Made by a program: the position numbers and the translations under genes. The notes beneath the pieces were generated by a model. The model ran no database searches. It saw only the letters and a program-made list of their open reading frames with translations, and was not told where the DNA came from. From an uncultured Algibacter sp. (GTDB taxonomy: Bacteria > Bacteroidota > Bacteroidia > Flavobacteriales > Flavobacteriaceae), in assembly GCF_947495925.1 (NCBI RefSeq), contig NZ_CANMAU010000003.1:372001-436000 (forward strand): a stretch of 64,000 bases of DNA, given 5' to 3'. Shown piece after piece: positions 36,337 through 44,343 of the stretch; the first letter of the stretch is position 1; each line of letters starts with the position of its first letter.

Positions 36337-37077
36337 CTATGTGAAAAATAATTTAGCACAGGCTATAATTAATACAAAGGCTAAAATATATCGTAAACGT
36401 TGATTGTTAATTCTTTTACTTCCATAATATCCACCTAATACACCTCCAATAAGTGCAATTGCTACAAGTAGGAATGATTCTATTTCTAGTGTAACACCAA
36501 TACTAAATTGACCAATCAATGCCGAAGCAGAATTAACCCAAATAAATAATGCCGATACAGCTGCTGCCTCTTTCATTTTACCCCAATGAAATAATAAAAT
36601 AAGAGGAGTTAATATAATGCCCCCTCCAATACCAATAAGTCCAGAGAAAAAGCCAATAAGAGCTCCAACTAAGAGCCCTTGCCATATTTTTACTTGTTTA
36701 ATAGCATCGCCCTCTTTCCCAAATACATTTAGCATTTTAAGTATGGCAAAGATTAATAATACCGCTAATATTTTTTTGTATAATGTTGCTTCAATATCAA
36801 AACGCCCGCCTAATAAAGAGAGAGGTACTGAGGTTACTGCAAATGCAAAAAAGAGTTTCTTGTTAAAATGGCCTGCTTTAAAATAGTAGTAAAAGGAAAT
36901 ACCCGCAACAAAAATATTAAGTAATAGGGCAGTAGGTTTCATGCTTTCTGGTGCAAAAGAAAACAATGCCATAAGCGCCAAATAGCCACTTGCACCACCA
37001 TGACCTACACTAGAATAAAGGAAGGAGACTATGGGTAGTATAGCTAGGAAAATGTATATGTTTTCGTTTTGTAGCAT
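36337..37077 (-). CDS. TauE/SafE-family anion permease
   Basis: 246 residues with about 8 membrane helices. The two family motifs are visible: SSVGHGGASGYLALMAL in the first half and FSGLIGIGGGIILTPLIL in the second. Members are proposed sulfite, sulfoacetate or sulfonate exporters. Within a Moco operon it might carry molybdate or sulfur oxyanions, but there is no sequence evidence for that choice. It lies directly upstream of mobA on the same strand and is therefore co-transcribed. Confidence 0.88.
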   Translation of the reverse strand: MLQNENIYIFLAILPIVSFLYSSVGHGGASGYLALMALFSFAPESMKPTALLLNIFVAGISFYYYFKAGHFNKKLFFAFAVTSVPLSLLGGRFDIEATLYKKILAVLLIFAILKMLNVFGKEGDAIKQVKIWQGLLVGALIGFFSGLIGIGGGIILTPLILLFHWGKMKEAAAVSALFIWVNSASALIGQFSIGVTLEIESFLLVAIALIGGVLGGYYGSKRINNQRLRYILAFVLIIACAKLFFT

Positions 37078-37123
37078 TTTTTTTTGAGTGCCTAAAGTGA
37101 ACTAAAGTATTTAAAGTTATAAG

Positions 37124-37477
37124 TTAGAGTTTGTTTGCTATTGAAGTAAAAAGTGCTAAAAGTTCTTTTACTTCTTTTACAATAGGACTGAGTTTCTCAG
37201 CTTCAATCCAATTCATATCTTTTATAATTTCCAGCCAATATTCAGTCTCACTTGCTTCACTTTCAGATATTTTGATCTTATTTTTAAAATCTCTTTTACT
37301 TCGAGATCGGTTTGCTTCACGATAATTTGCGCCTATACTAGTACCAGATTTTGTAATTTGATTTTTGATAACCTTTGCTTCAATCGAATTAGGTAAAGCA
37401 CTTGATAATTTGATAATAGATATTCCAAACTGTCTCGTTCTATATTCTAATTTTCTAGCAAATTCTTTATTATCCAT
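37124..37477 (-). CDS. Four-helix-bundle protein of the 23S rRNA IVS type
   Basis: 117 residues from ATG at 37477; a GTG at 37501 is an alternative that adds eight residues. Family wording: RTRQFGISIIKLSSALPN, IKNQITKSGTSIGANYREAN and EASETEYWLEIIKDMN. These small helical bundles were first met as ORFs in intervening sequences of 23S rRNA, but many lie free in Bacteroidetes genomes. No rRNA is near. Function unknown. It is embedded in the Moco operon between the ModE-like and TauE genes, so it looks like an insertion that did not break transcription. Confidence 0.85.
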   Translation of the reverse strand: MDNKEFARKLEYRTRQFGISIIKLSSALPNSIEAKVIKNQITKSGTSIGANYREANRSRSKRDFKNKIKISESEASETEYWLEIIKDMNWIEAEKLSPIVKEVKELLALFTSIANKL

Positions 37478-37526
37478 AACCAATTTTTTAACTGTAGGCA
37501 CTTTAAGTATTTTAAACTTTAGGCAT

Positions 37527-37865
37527 TTATAATTGTTTAATTTTCTCCAATTGTTTATCTAAAAACGACCAACAATTTCTATTAATCTCGTCAAATACTT
37601 TTACTAAAGATTTGCCATACTCAGTAAGTTCTGCACCACCGCCACCTTTACCGCCAATACTATTTATTGTCACTGGTTTTTTAGCAGATTTATTTACGGA
37701 GTCTAATAATTGCCATGCTTTTTTATAGGATATGTTTAAGGACTTTGCCGCTTTTGATAAGGAACCAGTTTCATCAATGGCTTTTAATAAATGTACGCGA
37801 CCTTCACCTAAAAGCACGTTGTTTTCGGACTCAATCCATATTCTGCTTTTTATCTTGTAACTCAT
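37527..37865 (-). CDS. ModE-type winged-helix regulator without molybdate-binding domain
   Basis: 112 residues, only the N-terminal DNA-binding domain of ModE: LGEGRVHLLKAIDETGSLSK, AAKSLNISYKKAWQLLDSVN and the wing GGKGGGGAELTEYGKSLV. The C-terminal MOP domains that sense molybdate in E. coli ModE are absent. Such short forms are frequent. Its location within the Moco operon suggests control of Mo-related genes. Its ATG overlaps the upstream flavin monooxygenase stop by 4 bp. Confidence 0.92.
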   Translation of the reverse strand: MSYKIKSRIWIESENNVLLGEGRVHLLKAIDETGSLSKAAKSLNISYKKAWQLLDSVNKSAKKPVTINSIGGKGGGGAELTEYGKSLVKVFDEINRNCWSFLDKQLEKIKQL

Positions 37866-39001
37866 ATGCTTGATAATTGGAAGAGTTTGTTATATTGTTT
37901 TTTGGAAATGGAAGTTGGTGTTAATTGTAATATTTTGTTTCTTAATCCGATTAGAATAGGATTAGAAATATGAGCCATTTTTCCAATAGACCAACTCGTT
38001 TTTACAACATGGTGCGCTTTAGGTAATCTTATATTTTGAAACTTTTCAAACGCTTCATCTGTTTCGTATGTCTCTAAACATTCTGAAAATACAAAAGCAT
38101 CTTCAATAGCTTGACAAGCACCTTGCCCCATATTTGGAGTTGTTGCATGCGCAGCATCACCAATAAGACAAACATTATTTCTATACCAAGTAGTTGTAGG
38201 TTTCAAATCTGAAATCTCAGCAGTATTTAATTTTTCTTTTGGCGTCGCACTAATGAGGTCTTTAATACACGAATGATAATCATTAAAGTAGTTACCAATA
38301 TTGGTGTGAGTTAATTCATTTTTATTTTTTTTAAATGATTTTAAGGCATACCAATATACTGTGCTATCTGAAATTTGAACAAAACCAAAGCGTTCGTCTT
38401 TTCCCCAGGCTTCATTCAATTCATTTTTAAATTCTTTGGGTAAAGTATAATTTGTAATGCCTCTCCAACAGATTTGATTTGCATGTCGGATTTCACTTTT
38501 AGGAAATAAACAGTCTCTAACAACAGAGTTTATGCCATCTGCTCCAAGTACTATTGGCGTATTATAAGTTTTATTATTGTTAAATTTTAATATATAGTCA
38601 TCGTTATCTTGAACGATATCTTCTAACTTATGGTTTAATAGTATTTCAGATGACATTAATTGATTAATTAATAGTTGTTGTAATTCACCCCTGTGAATAG
38701 CAATGTTCTTCGTATTATGCTTTTTTTCAAAAAAACTTAAATCTGCTTTAGATAGCGGTTTGAGGCTAGGCTTTGTAATATTAAGAGATGAAATGGCATT
38801 ACCATGACTTTCAATGATTTTGTTTAAACCCAATTTAGTGTAAACTTGCATGGCATTATTAGCGAGAATAATACCAGCACCAACCGGTTTTATTTTTTCA
38901 GATTGCTCAAAAATTCTTGTTTTAAATCCTTTTTGTTCTAAAGCTATGGCGGTTGTTAAACCTCCAATACCCGCACCAATAATATTTATTGTCTTGTCCA
39001 T
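37862..39001 (-). CDS. FAD-dependent class A monooxygenase
   Basis: 379 residues from ATG at 39001, where the Rossmann motif INIIGAGIGGLTTAIALEQKG begins cleanly; a longer start at 39028 would run into moeA. Other motifs are the IHRGELQQLL region and the GD motif VCLIGDAAHATTPNMGQGAC, which binds the FAD ribityl chain. This is the salicylate-hydroxylase/TetX-like class A fold. The substrate is unknown. It is tightly packed between moeA (1-bp gap) and the ModE-like gene (4-bp overlap), which is unusual for a Moco operon. Confidence 0.85.
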   Translation of the reverse strand: MDKTINIIGAGIGGLTTAIALEQKGFKTRIFEQSEKIKPVGAGIILANNAMQVYTKLGLNKIIESHGNAISSLNITKPSLKPLSKADLSFFEKKHNTKNIAIHRGELQQLLINQLMSSEILLNHKLEDIVQDNDDYILKFNNNKTYNTPIVLGADGINSVVRDCLFPKSEIRHANQICWRGITNYTLPKEFKNELNEAWGKDERFGFVQISDSTVYWYALKSFKKNKNELTHTNIGNYFNDYHSCIKDLISATPKEKLNTAEISDLKPTTTWYRNNVCLIGDAAHATTPNMGQGACQAIEDAFVFSECLETYETDEAFEKFQNIRLPKAHHVVKTSWSIGKMAHISNPILIGLRNKILQLTPTSISKKQYNKLFQLSSI

Positions 39002-39002
39002 T

Positions 39003-40181
39003 TTATAGCGGTAATAAAATAGTTTCAACTAAATCATCCTTCTCTATTTTAGAAACTTCCGCAGGCACAAAAATTAAAGCATTAGATAATGCAAAGGTTT
39101 GCAACATCGATGAGTTCTGTCCATCTAAAACCTCAACAGTATCATTTTGATAAATACCCTTTAAAAATTGTGGTCTATCACCTCTTTTTTGAAAACTATT
39201 AATAGCTTTAGCATTGATTCTAGGTAATTCCAAAATATTACGATTCATGAGTTGTTGTAAAGCGATATACACATAGACATAAAAACAGGATAACGCAGCA
39301 GCTGGGTTTCCAGGTAAGGCAAAAATTTGTGTGTATTCTTTTTTACCAAAAAACAAAGGCTTTCCTGGTTTTTGTTTTACTTTATAAAACAGTTCTTTAA
39401 CCTGTAGTTCTTTTAATGCTTTGCCAACAAAATCATAATCACCAACGGAAATGCCGCCCGTAATCATTACTAACTCATTATCGTTTATGGCGGTTCTTAA
39501 TGTTTCAACAGTTTTGCTGTAATCGTCTTCTACTTTATAAAGTGTCACATCATAGTATTTCAAATTGTAAAGTGCACTCAACAACATTTTAGAATTGCTT
39601 TCATATATCTTTCCGTGAGGTAATTCTTGTCCGGCTTCAATCAATTCATTCCCTGTGGTAACGATGCCAATATTTGGTTTTTTAAATACCGAAACTTTTG
39701 TGATTCCTAAAGAAATTAAATAGCCAATGGCTGCTGGGGTGAGTTTTGTACCTTTTTTTAAAGCGACATCACCAGTTTTAACTTGCTCACCTAACGGGCG
39801 AATATTATGTTCTAAAGGAATTTGAGTTTCAATAGAAATTGTTGAACCATTAACAACAACTTTTTCCTGCATCATAATGGCATTTGCCGAATCTGGAACA
39901 GGAGCACCTGTAAATATTCTAACTGCATCCCCTTTTTTAAGTTGGAGTTCATGACCATCACCAGCTTTTACCTCGCCAATTAAATTATAGCTTAAGTGGT
40001 TGTGTAAATGTAATGCATAACCATCCATAGCCGATTGTCTGAATGGTGGCATGTTAATAGGGGAGTAGATGTCTTCAAACAGTATATAACCACCTGCCTT
40101 TTCTACGGTTTTAGAGGTAGGTTTTAAAAGCGGTTTGACGTTGTTTTTTACTGTTGTAATAGCGTCTAGAATGGTTGTCAT
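39003..40181 (-). CDS. moeA: Molybdopterin molybdenumtransferase
   Basis: 392 residues from ATG at 40181 (MTTILDAITTV), preferred over the longer frame start at 40250 because it fits MoeA and leaves room for the promoter. Motifs are the FRQSAMDGYAL loop, GAPVPDSANAIMMQE, IGIVTTGNEL, MITGGISVGDYDFV and the FALPGNPAAALSCF active region. It inserts molybdate into adenylylated molybdopterin. It is the first gene of the minus-strand Moco operon and is divergent from napD. Confidence 0.95.
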   Translation of the reverse strand: MTTILDAITTVKNNVKPLLKPTSKTVEKAGGYILFEDIYSPINMPPFRQSAMDGYALHLHNHLSYNLIGEVKAGDGHELQLKKGDAVRIFTGAPVPDSANAIMMQEKVVVNGSTISIETQIPLEHNIRPLGEQVKTGDVALKKGTKLTPAAIGYLISLGITKVSVFKKPNIGIVTTGNELIEAGQELPHGKIYESNSKMLLSALYNLKYYDVTLYKVEDDYSKTVETLRTAINDNELVMITGGISVGDYDFVGKALKELQVKELFYKVKQKPGKPLFFGKKEYTQIFALPGNPAAALSCFYVYVYIALQQLMNRNILELPRINAKAINSFQKRGDRPQFLKGIYQNDTVEVLDGQNSSMLQTFALSNALIFVPAEVSKIEKDDLVETILLPL

Positions 40182-40205
40182 AAAATAATTATCGTTATGT
40201 ATATG

Positions 40206-40250
40206 CAAATATAACGATTTCTGTTTTTTATGATATATGACATGTGTCAT
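40206..40250 (-). promoter_or_regulatory. moeA promoter with Fnr-type palindrome
   Basis: On the minus strand TATATTTG (40213-40206) is a perfect -7 element. Upstream, ATGACATGTGTCAT (40237-40250) is a palindrome with 5-4-5 geometry (ATGAC-N4-GTCAT). Its centre lies about 43 bp from the predicted start near 40200, the position typical of class II Crp/Fnr activation. Confidence 0.6.
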
Positions 40251-40294
40251 AATTTACCAAATAACTATTTAGAACAATTGTAAATAACTAAAAC

Positions 40295-40340
40295 CTGATT
40301 TTTGTCAGTTTTTTTTCTGCGATAATACAGGATATTTATG
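40295..40340 (+). promoter_or_regulatory. nap promoter with Fnr-type palindrome
   Basis: CTGATTTTTGTCAG (40295-40308) has the 5-4-5 form CTGAT-N4-GTCAG. A -7 candidate with one mismatch, TATTTATG, lies at 40333-40340. The palindrome centre is about 44 bp from the predicted start near 40346. It is the divergent counterpart of the moeA site. Confidence 0.5.
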
Positions 40341-40362
40341 TCCGAAATAAAAAACACTAAGC

Positions 40363-40599
40363 ATGCCAATAAAAAGTTACTTAGCCCATCCTCATGATGG
40401 TAAGAAACAGCATTTAATAAATGCCTTGTCAGAAATAAAAGAATGTGAGGTTATGCCTGCTACAAATCAAGATGTTTTGGTAGTTGTTACAGATACTTTG
40501 GACGATGCTTCCGAAGATCTACTCCAAGTGAAAATAGAAAAAATTGATAGCCTAAAGCTGTTGGCTATGGTTTCAGGTTTTAATAGTCCAAAAATTTAG
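40363..40599 (+). CDS. napD: NapD-type chaperone
   Basis: 78 residues with a ferredoxin-like fold pattern: PIKSYLAHPHDGKKQHLINAL then EVMPATNQDVLVVVTDT, closing DSLKLLAMVSGF. NapD binds the twin-arginine signal of NapA and holds back export until the cofactor is inserted. Its position 7 bp before napA supports the call despite the short length. Confidence 0.88.
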   Translation: MPIKSYLAHPHDGKKQHLINALSEIKECEVMPATNQDVLVVVTDTLDDASEDLLQVKIEKIDSLKLLAMVSGFNSPKI

Positions 40600-40606
40600 T
40601 AAGCAG

Positions 40607-42934
40607 ATGTACAATTCATTATCAACCAGAAGAAGTTTTATAAAAAAAATGGCGCAGTTATCTGCAATGACGGCTGCGGCATCCATGTTTCCGGGAATAT
40701 TATTCGCTAGTGAACAAGAAGAAGGCATACCTAATGGCGCAAATTTAGATTGGAAAAAAGGGCCATGTAGATTCTGTGGTGTAGGCTGTGGGATTTTAGT
40801 AGGGACCGAACAAGGAAAGGCCGTAGCTGTAAAAGGAGACCCCAATAGTTCTGTAAACAAAGGGTTGCTTTGTGTGAAGGGTTATCATCAGACCATGTGT
40901 ATCCAATCCAAAGACAGGTTAACACATGCCTTGGTAAAGAAAAACGGAAAATACGTTCAAACACCTATTAATGAAGCCTTAGATATTGTTGCTAATAAAA
41001 TGAAGGAAACCATTGCAGCGCATGGTAAAGATTCTGTTGCGATGTATACTTCTGGTCAATCCACAATTCCTGAGGGGTATGTAGCTTCTAAATTAATGAA
41101 AGGAGCTATAGGGACTAATAATTTAGATTGTAATGCCCGTTTGTGTATGGCAAGTGCGGTTGCTGGGTTTTTGACCACTTTTGGAGCAGATGAGCCCATG
41201 GGTTGTTATGAAGATATAGACCATGCGGATTATTTTATTACATGGGGAAATAATATGGCGGAAATGCACCCTGTTTTATTTTCTAGAATGTTAGAGCAAA
41301 AAACAAGACGAGGTGCTAAAATTATAGATTTTGCCACACGAACATCGCGTTCTAGTACCGCTTCAAATAAATCTATTTTATTCGAGCCTCAAACCGATCT
41401 AGCCGTGGCTAATGCTATTTGCTATGAGATTATAAATAATGGATGGATTAATAAATCTTTTGTTGAAAAACATTGTAATTTCAGTAAAGGACTTACTAAT
41501 ATAGGTTATGGTACTGAAGATAAGTTTAAGTTTAAAGACAAACCTGAAAAAATAGATTTTGCAGCTTATAAAGAATTTCTAGAAGATTATACTCCTGAAA
41601 AAGTAGCCCAATATTCAAAAGTATCTGTTAAAGATATTAAGTATTTAGCTTCTATATATGGCGACCCAAATAAAAAAGTGGTTTCCTATTGGTGTATGGG
41701 AATGAATCAGCATACTAGAGGAACTTGGATGAATAATTTAGTGTACAATATTCATTTATTAACGGGGAAGATTTCACAACCAGGAAATGGTCCTTTTTCA
41801 TTAACAGGTCAGCCATCAGCTTGTGGAACAGCTCGTGAGGTAGGAACATTTACGCACAAGCTGCCTAAAGGGGTAGTAATGAATCCGAAGCATAGAGAAT
41901 TAGCTGCTAAAATATGGAAAGTTCCTGTAGAAAGGATTCCAGCAAAACCAACATATCATGCCACTGAAATGTTTAGAGCTATAGATCGTGGCGATATTAA
42001 ATTTATATGGACACAAGTTACAAATCCATTAGTATCCTTACCTAAAACCAGTCGTTATCGTCCAGGAATGGAAAAGGAATCTTGTTTTGTGGTAGTTTCT
42101 GATGTATTTCCAACACCAACCTCAGATGTGGCAGACGTGATTTTACCTGCCTCATGGCATATTGAAAAAAGTGGCTTGTACGGAAATTCAGAACGAAGAA
42201 CCCAACACTGGGATAAAATGGTTGAAGGTCCGGGAGAAACCACACCAGATGCGTGGATGACTATTGAAGTTGCTAAGCGTATGGGCTATGGCGATTTGTT
42301 TCCGTATAGTGAAGAAAACCATGTTGAAGAAATATATAATGAATACAGGCAGTTTCATGAAGGCGCAAAACATGGTATGGCACCTTTAGAAGTTTTAAAG
42401 AAGGAATCGGGAGCTATCTGGCCATATGTAAACGGGAAATCAACACAATGGCGTTTCAATGCTAAATATGATCCCGCATGCGCTGAAGGTAAAGATTTTG
42501 ATTTTTATGGAAAGCCAGATGGGAAAGCGGTTATTTGGCAAAGACCATATGAACCTGCTGCAGAGTCGCCTGATAACGAATATCCATTCTGGTTAAATAC
42601 AGGACGAGTAATAGAACACTGGCATACAGGGTCCATGACACGCAGAATTCCAGTATTGCATAAAGCTATGCCTGAAGCATACGTGGAATTTCACCCAGAA
42701 GATGCTAAAGCTTTAGGTATAAGAAATGGTGAAAACATTAGAGTAACATCTCGAAGAGGTTCATGTGTATTACCGGCATCAATTAATGAGAGAGGATTGC
42801 CTACTAAAGGACAGGTTTTTGTGCCGTTTTTCGATGAAAACATGATGATTAATGATGTGACATTGGATGCTTTCTGCCCAATCTCTAAAGAACCAGATTA
42901 TAAGAAGTGCGCTGTTAAAGTAGAAAAAGCATAG
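40607..42934 (+). CDS. napA: Periplasmic nitrate reductase catalytic subunit
   Basis: 775 residues. The twin-arginine signal has R8-R9 (STRRSFIKKM). The [4Fe-4S] ligands are C54, C57, C61 and C89 (CRFCGVGC and LLCVKG). The Mo ligand is C180 in NARLCMASAVAGF. The MGD-binding C-terminus has NTGRVIEHWHTGSMTRR. It reduces nitrate to nitrite in the periplasm with bis-MGD made by the divergent Moco operon. The downstream gene order (tetraheme NapB, tetraheme lipoprotein, FeS protein, NrfD-like) replaces the usual NapC/GH. Confidence 0.95.
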   Translation: MYNSLSTRRSFIKKMAQLSAMTAAASMFPGILFASEQEEGIPNGANLDWKKGPCRFCGVGCGILVGTEQGKAVAVKGDPNSSVNKGLLCVKGYHQTMCIQSKDRLTHALVKKNGKYVQTPINEALDIVANKMKETIAAHGKDSVAMYTSGQSTIPEGYVASKLMKGAIGTNNLDCNARLCMASAVAGFLTTFGADEPMGCYEDIDHADYFITWGNNMAEMHPVLFSRMLEQKTRRGAKIIDFATRTSRSSTASNKSILFEPQTDLAVANAICYEIINNGWINKSFVEKHCNFSKGLTNIGYGTEDKFKFKDKPEKIDFAAYKEFLEDYTPEKVAQYSKVSVKDIKYLASIYGDPNKKVVSYWCMGMNQHTRGTWMNNLVYNIHLLTGKISQPGNGPFSLTGQPSACGTAREVGTFTHKLPKGVVMNPKHRELAAKIWKVPVERIPAKPTYHATEMFRAIDRGDIKFIWTQVTNPLVSLPKTSRYRPGMEKESCFVVVSDVFPTPTSDVADVILPASWHIEKSGLYGNSERRTQHWDKMVEGPGETTPDAWMTIEVAKRMGYGDLFPYSEENHVEEIYNEYRQFHEGAKHGMAPLEVLKKESGAIWPYVNGKSTQWRFNAKYDPACAEGKDFDFYGKPDGKAVIWQRPYEPAAESPDNEYPFWLNTGRVIEHWHTGSMTRRIPVLHKAMPEAYVEFHPEDAKALGIRNGENIRVTSRRGSCVLPASINERGLPTKGQVFVPFFDENMMINDVTLDAFCPISKEPDYKKCAVKVEKA

Positions 42935-43026
42935 GTAATATAAGCCCGTAATGGGTGTTTAATATAAAAGATCAATACCAACGTAGGTTCGTTAGATGCC
43001 TAAAAACGTGGTGAAAATTTATTTAG

Positions 43027-43728
43027 ATGAAAAAAAGACTCGGAATCATATCACTTTTTGTGTTGTTATTTGCTGCCTTTATTATGGTCTGGAATTTTAG
43101 CTATCAAAAAGGAAAAGAAGAAGGCTATGTTCCCATAAAAGAAAATAGTTCGACTCAAACAAGTATTCCTTCGGAGAGTGGTGTTTTTGAACGTTCTGAA
43201 TTTGCTTTAGAATACGAAAATATGCCTGTTGATGAAAACCACCAGCGTACCTTAGATACATATTATAACAACCGAGCTTATTATGGTGCACCGCCAAGTG
43301 TTCCGCACCCTATTAAAGATGAAAAAAGTTTGGGGGGAAATACCTGTTTACAATGTCATCAAAATGGAGGTTTTGTAGAGAAACTTAATGCATATGCTCC
43401 AGTGACACCGCATCCTGAAATGATTAGTTGCAGACAATGTCACGTAGCACAAAATAGTCAATCTCTTTTTGTAGCTGCTAATTCAACTAAAGTACATGCT
43501 CCAAAAGTGGGGGTGAACAATGCATTAATTGGAACGCCACCAATGATTCCTCATCAATTACAAATGCGAGAAAACTGTTTGTCTTGTCATGCAGGTCCTG
43601 CGGCTCCAAAAGAAATTAGAGTGTCGCATCCGGAGCGAATTAATTGCAGACAATGTCACGTACCAACAGATAAAGTGGTTACCGAAATAAAAGTTTTTGA
43701 AAGAACTAATAGTATTACAAATGAATAG
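43027..43728 (+). CDS. napB: Tetraheme NapB-like cytochrome with internal duplication
   Basis: 233 residues; E. coli NapB is about 150. An N-terminal membrane anchor or signal covers about 5-24. Two NapB-like units follow. Unit one has PPSVPHP (89-95), CLQCH (107-111), HP and CRQCH (135-139). Unit two has PPMIPHQ (171-177), CLSCH (184-188), HPERIN and CRQCH (207-211). So four c-type hemes are predicted instead of two. A 19-nt identical DNA stretch occurs at 43428-43446 and 43644-43662, at the second heme site of each unit. It passes electrons to NapA. Its stop overlaps the next gene by 8 bp. Confidence 0.88.
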   Translation: MKKRLGIISLFVLLFAAFIMVWNFSYQKGKEEGYVPIKENSSTQTSIPSESGVFERSEFALEYENMPVDENHQRTLDTYYNNRAYYGAPPSVPHPIKDEKSLGGNTCLQCHQNGGFVEKLNAYAPVTPHPEMISCRQCHVAQNSQSLFVAANSTKVHAPKVGVNNALIGTPPMIPHQLQMRENCLSCHAGPAAPKEIRVSHPERINCRQCHVPTDKVVTEIKVFERTNSITNE

Positions 43729-44341
43729 AAACCTATATAAATATATTCTAGTCGGTTTGTGCCTTGTTGCTTTGTTTTCTTGTAAGCACGGAGAAGGAGA
43801 GTATCATGGTGTTACAGAACGTATTGAAGCAGAAAGTAAAAATTATCATGGAACACCTATTTCATCTGAAAAATATTTAGAAGGACTCGAAACTATTGAG
43901 ATTTCTGAAGACGGACATACCTTTTTAATACCAGATCGTAAAGGACAAATAAAGTCATATGCATGTACCGAGTGTCATTCAAAACCTTTAGCACAAATGC
44001 AAAGTAAGGATTTAAAGAAAGCGCACTGGGACATCAAATTAAATCATGCAAATAGTAACACAATGAACTGTGTAACCTGCCATAATCCAGACAATATGGA
44101 CGAATTAAAAAGCTTGACAGGAAACACCATAGATTTTAATAACAGTTATAATTTGTGTAGTCAGTGCCACACTAAACAGTTTGAAGATTGGAAGGGTGGT
44201 GCGCATGGTAAGCGTATTGGTGGGTGGGCACCTCCAAGGGCATCTATGACCTGTGTGAACTGTCATAATCCACATAAACCTCATTTTGAGTCGCGATGGC
44301 CAGCACGTTTTAATACAGAGAAAGTAAAAGAAAGAGAATAG
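43721..44341 (+). CDS. Tetraheme c-type cytochrome lipoprotein
   Basis: 206 residues from ATG at 43721, which gives a clean lipoprotein signal ending LVALFSC (C21); an upstream in-frame start at 43697 is inside napB. Four CxxCH motifs: CTECH (82), CVTCH (117), CSQCH (146) and CVNCH (178). It is not NapC/NrfH, because it is a lipoprotein without an N-terminal helix-anchored NapC domain. It probably relays electrons from the FeS/NrfD module to NapB. It overlaps napB by 8 bp and ends 2 bp before the FeS gene. Confidence 0.9.
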   Translation: MNRNLYKYILVGLCLVALFSCKHGEGEYHGVTERIEAESKNYHGTPISSEKYLEGLETIEISEDGHTFLIPDRKGQIKSYACTECHSKPLAQMQSKDLKKAHWDIKLNHANSNTMNCVTCHNPDNMDELKSLTGNTIDFNNSYNLCSQCHTKQFEDWKGGAHGKRIGGWAPPRASMTCVNCHNPHKPHFESRWPARFNTEKVKERE

Positions 44342-44343
44342 GT

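Noticed and set aside
37124-37477. IVS-type protein as evidence for a nearby 23S rRNA gene
   Set aside because: No rRNA-like sequence is present around it; the family is often found outside rRNA operons in Bacteroidetes.
40231-40250. Longer moeA frame starting at 40250
   Set aside because: It would add 23 residues not seen in MoeA and would place the coding start inside the palindrome and upstream of the predicted -7 element.
43721-44341. The tetraheme lipoprotein as NapC or NrfH
   Set aside because: It has a lipobox and lacks the N-terminal membrane helix and heme spacing of the NapC/NrfH family.
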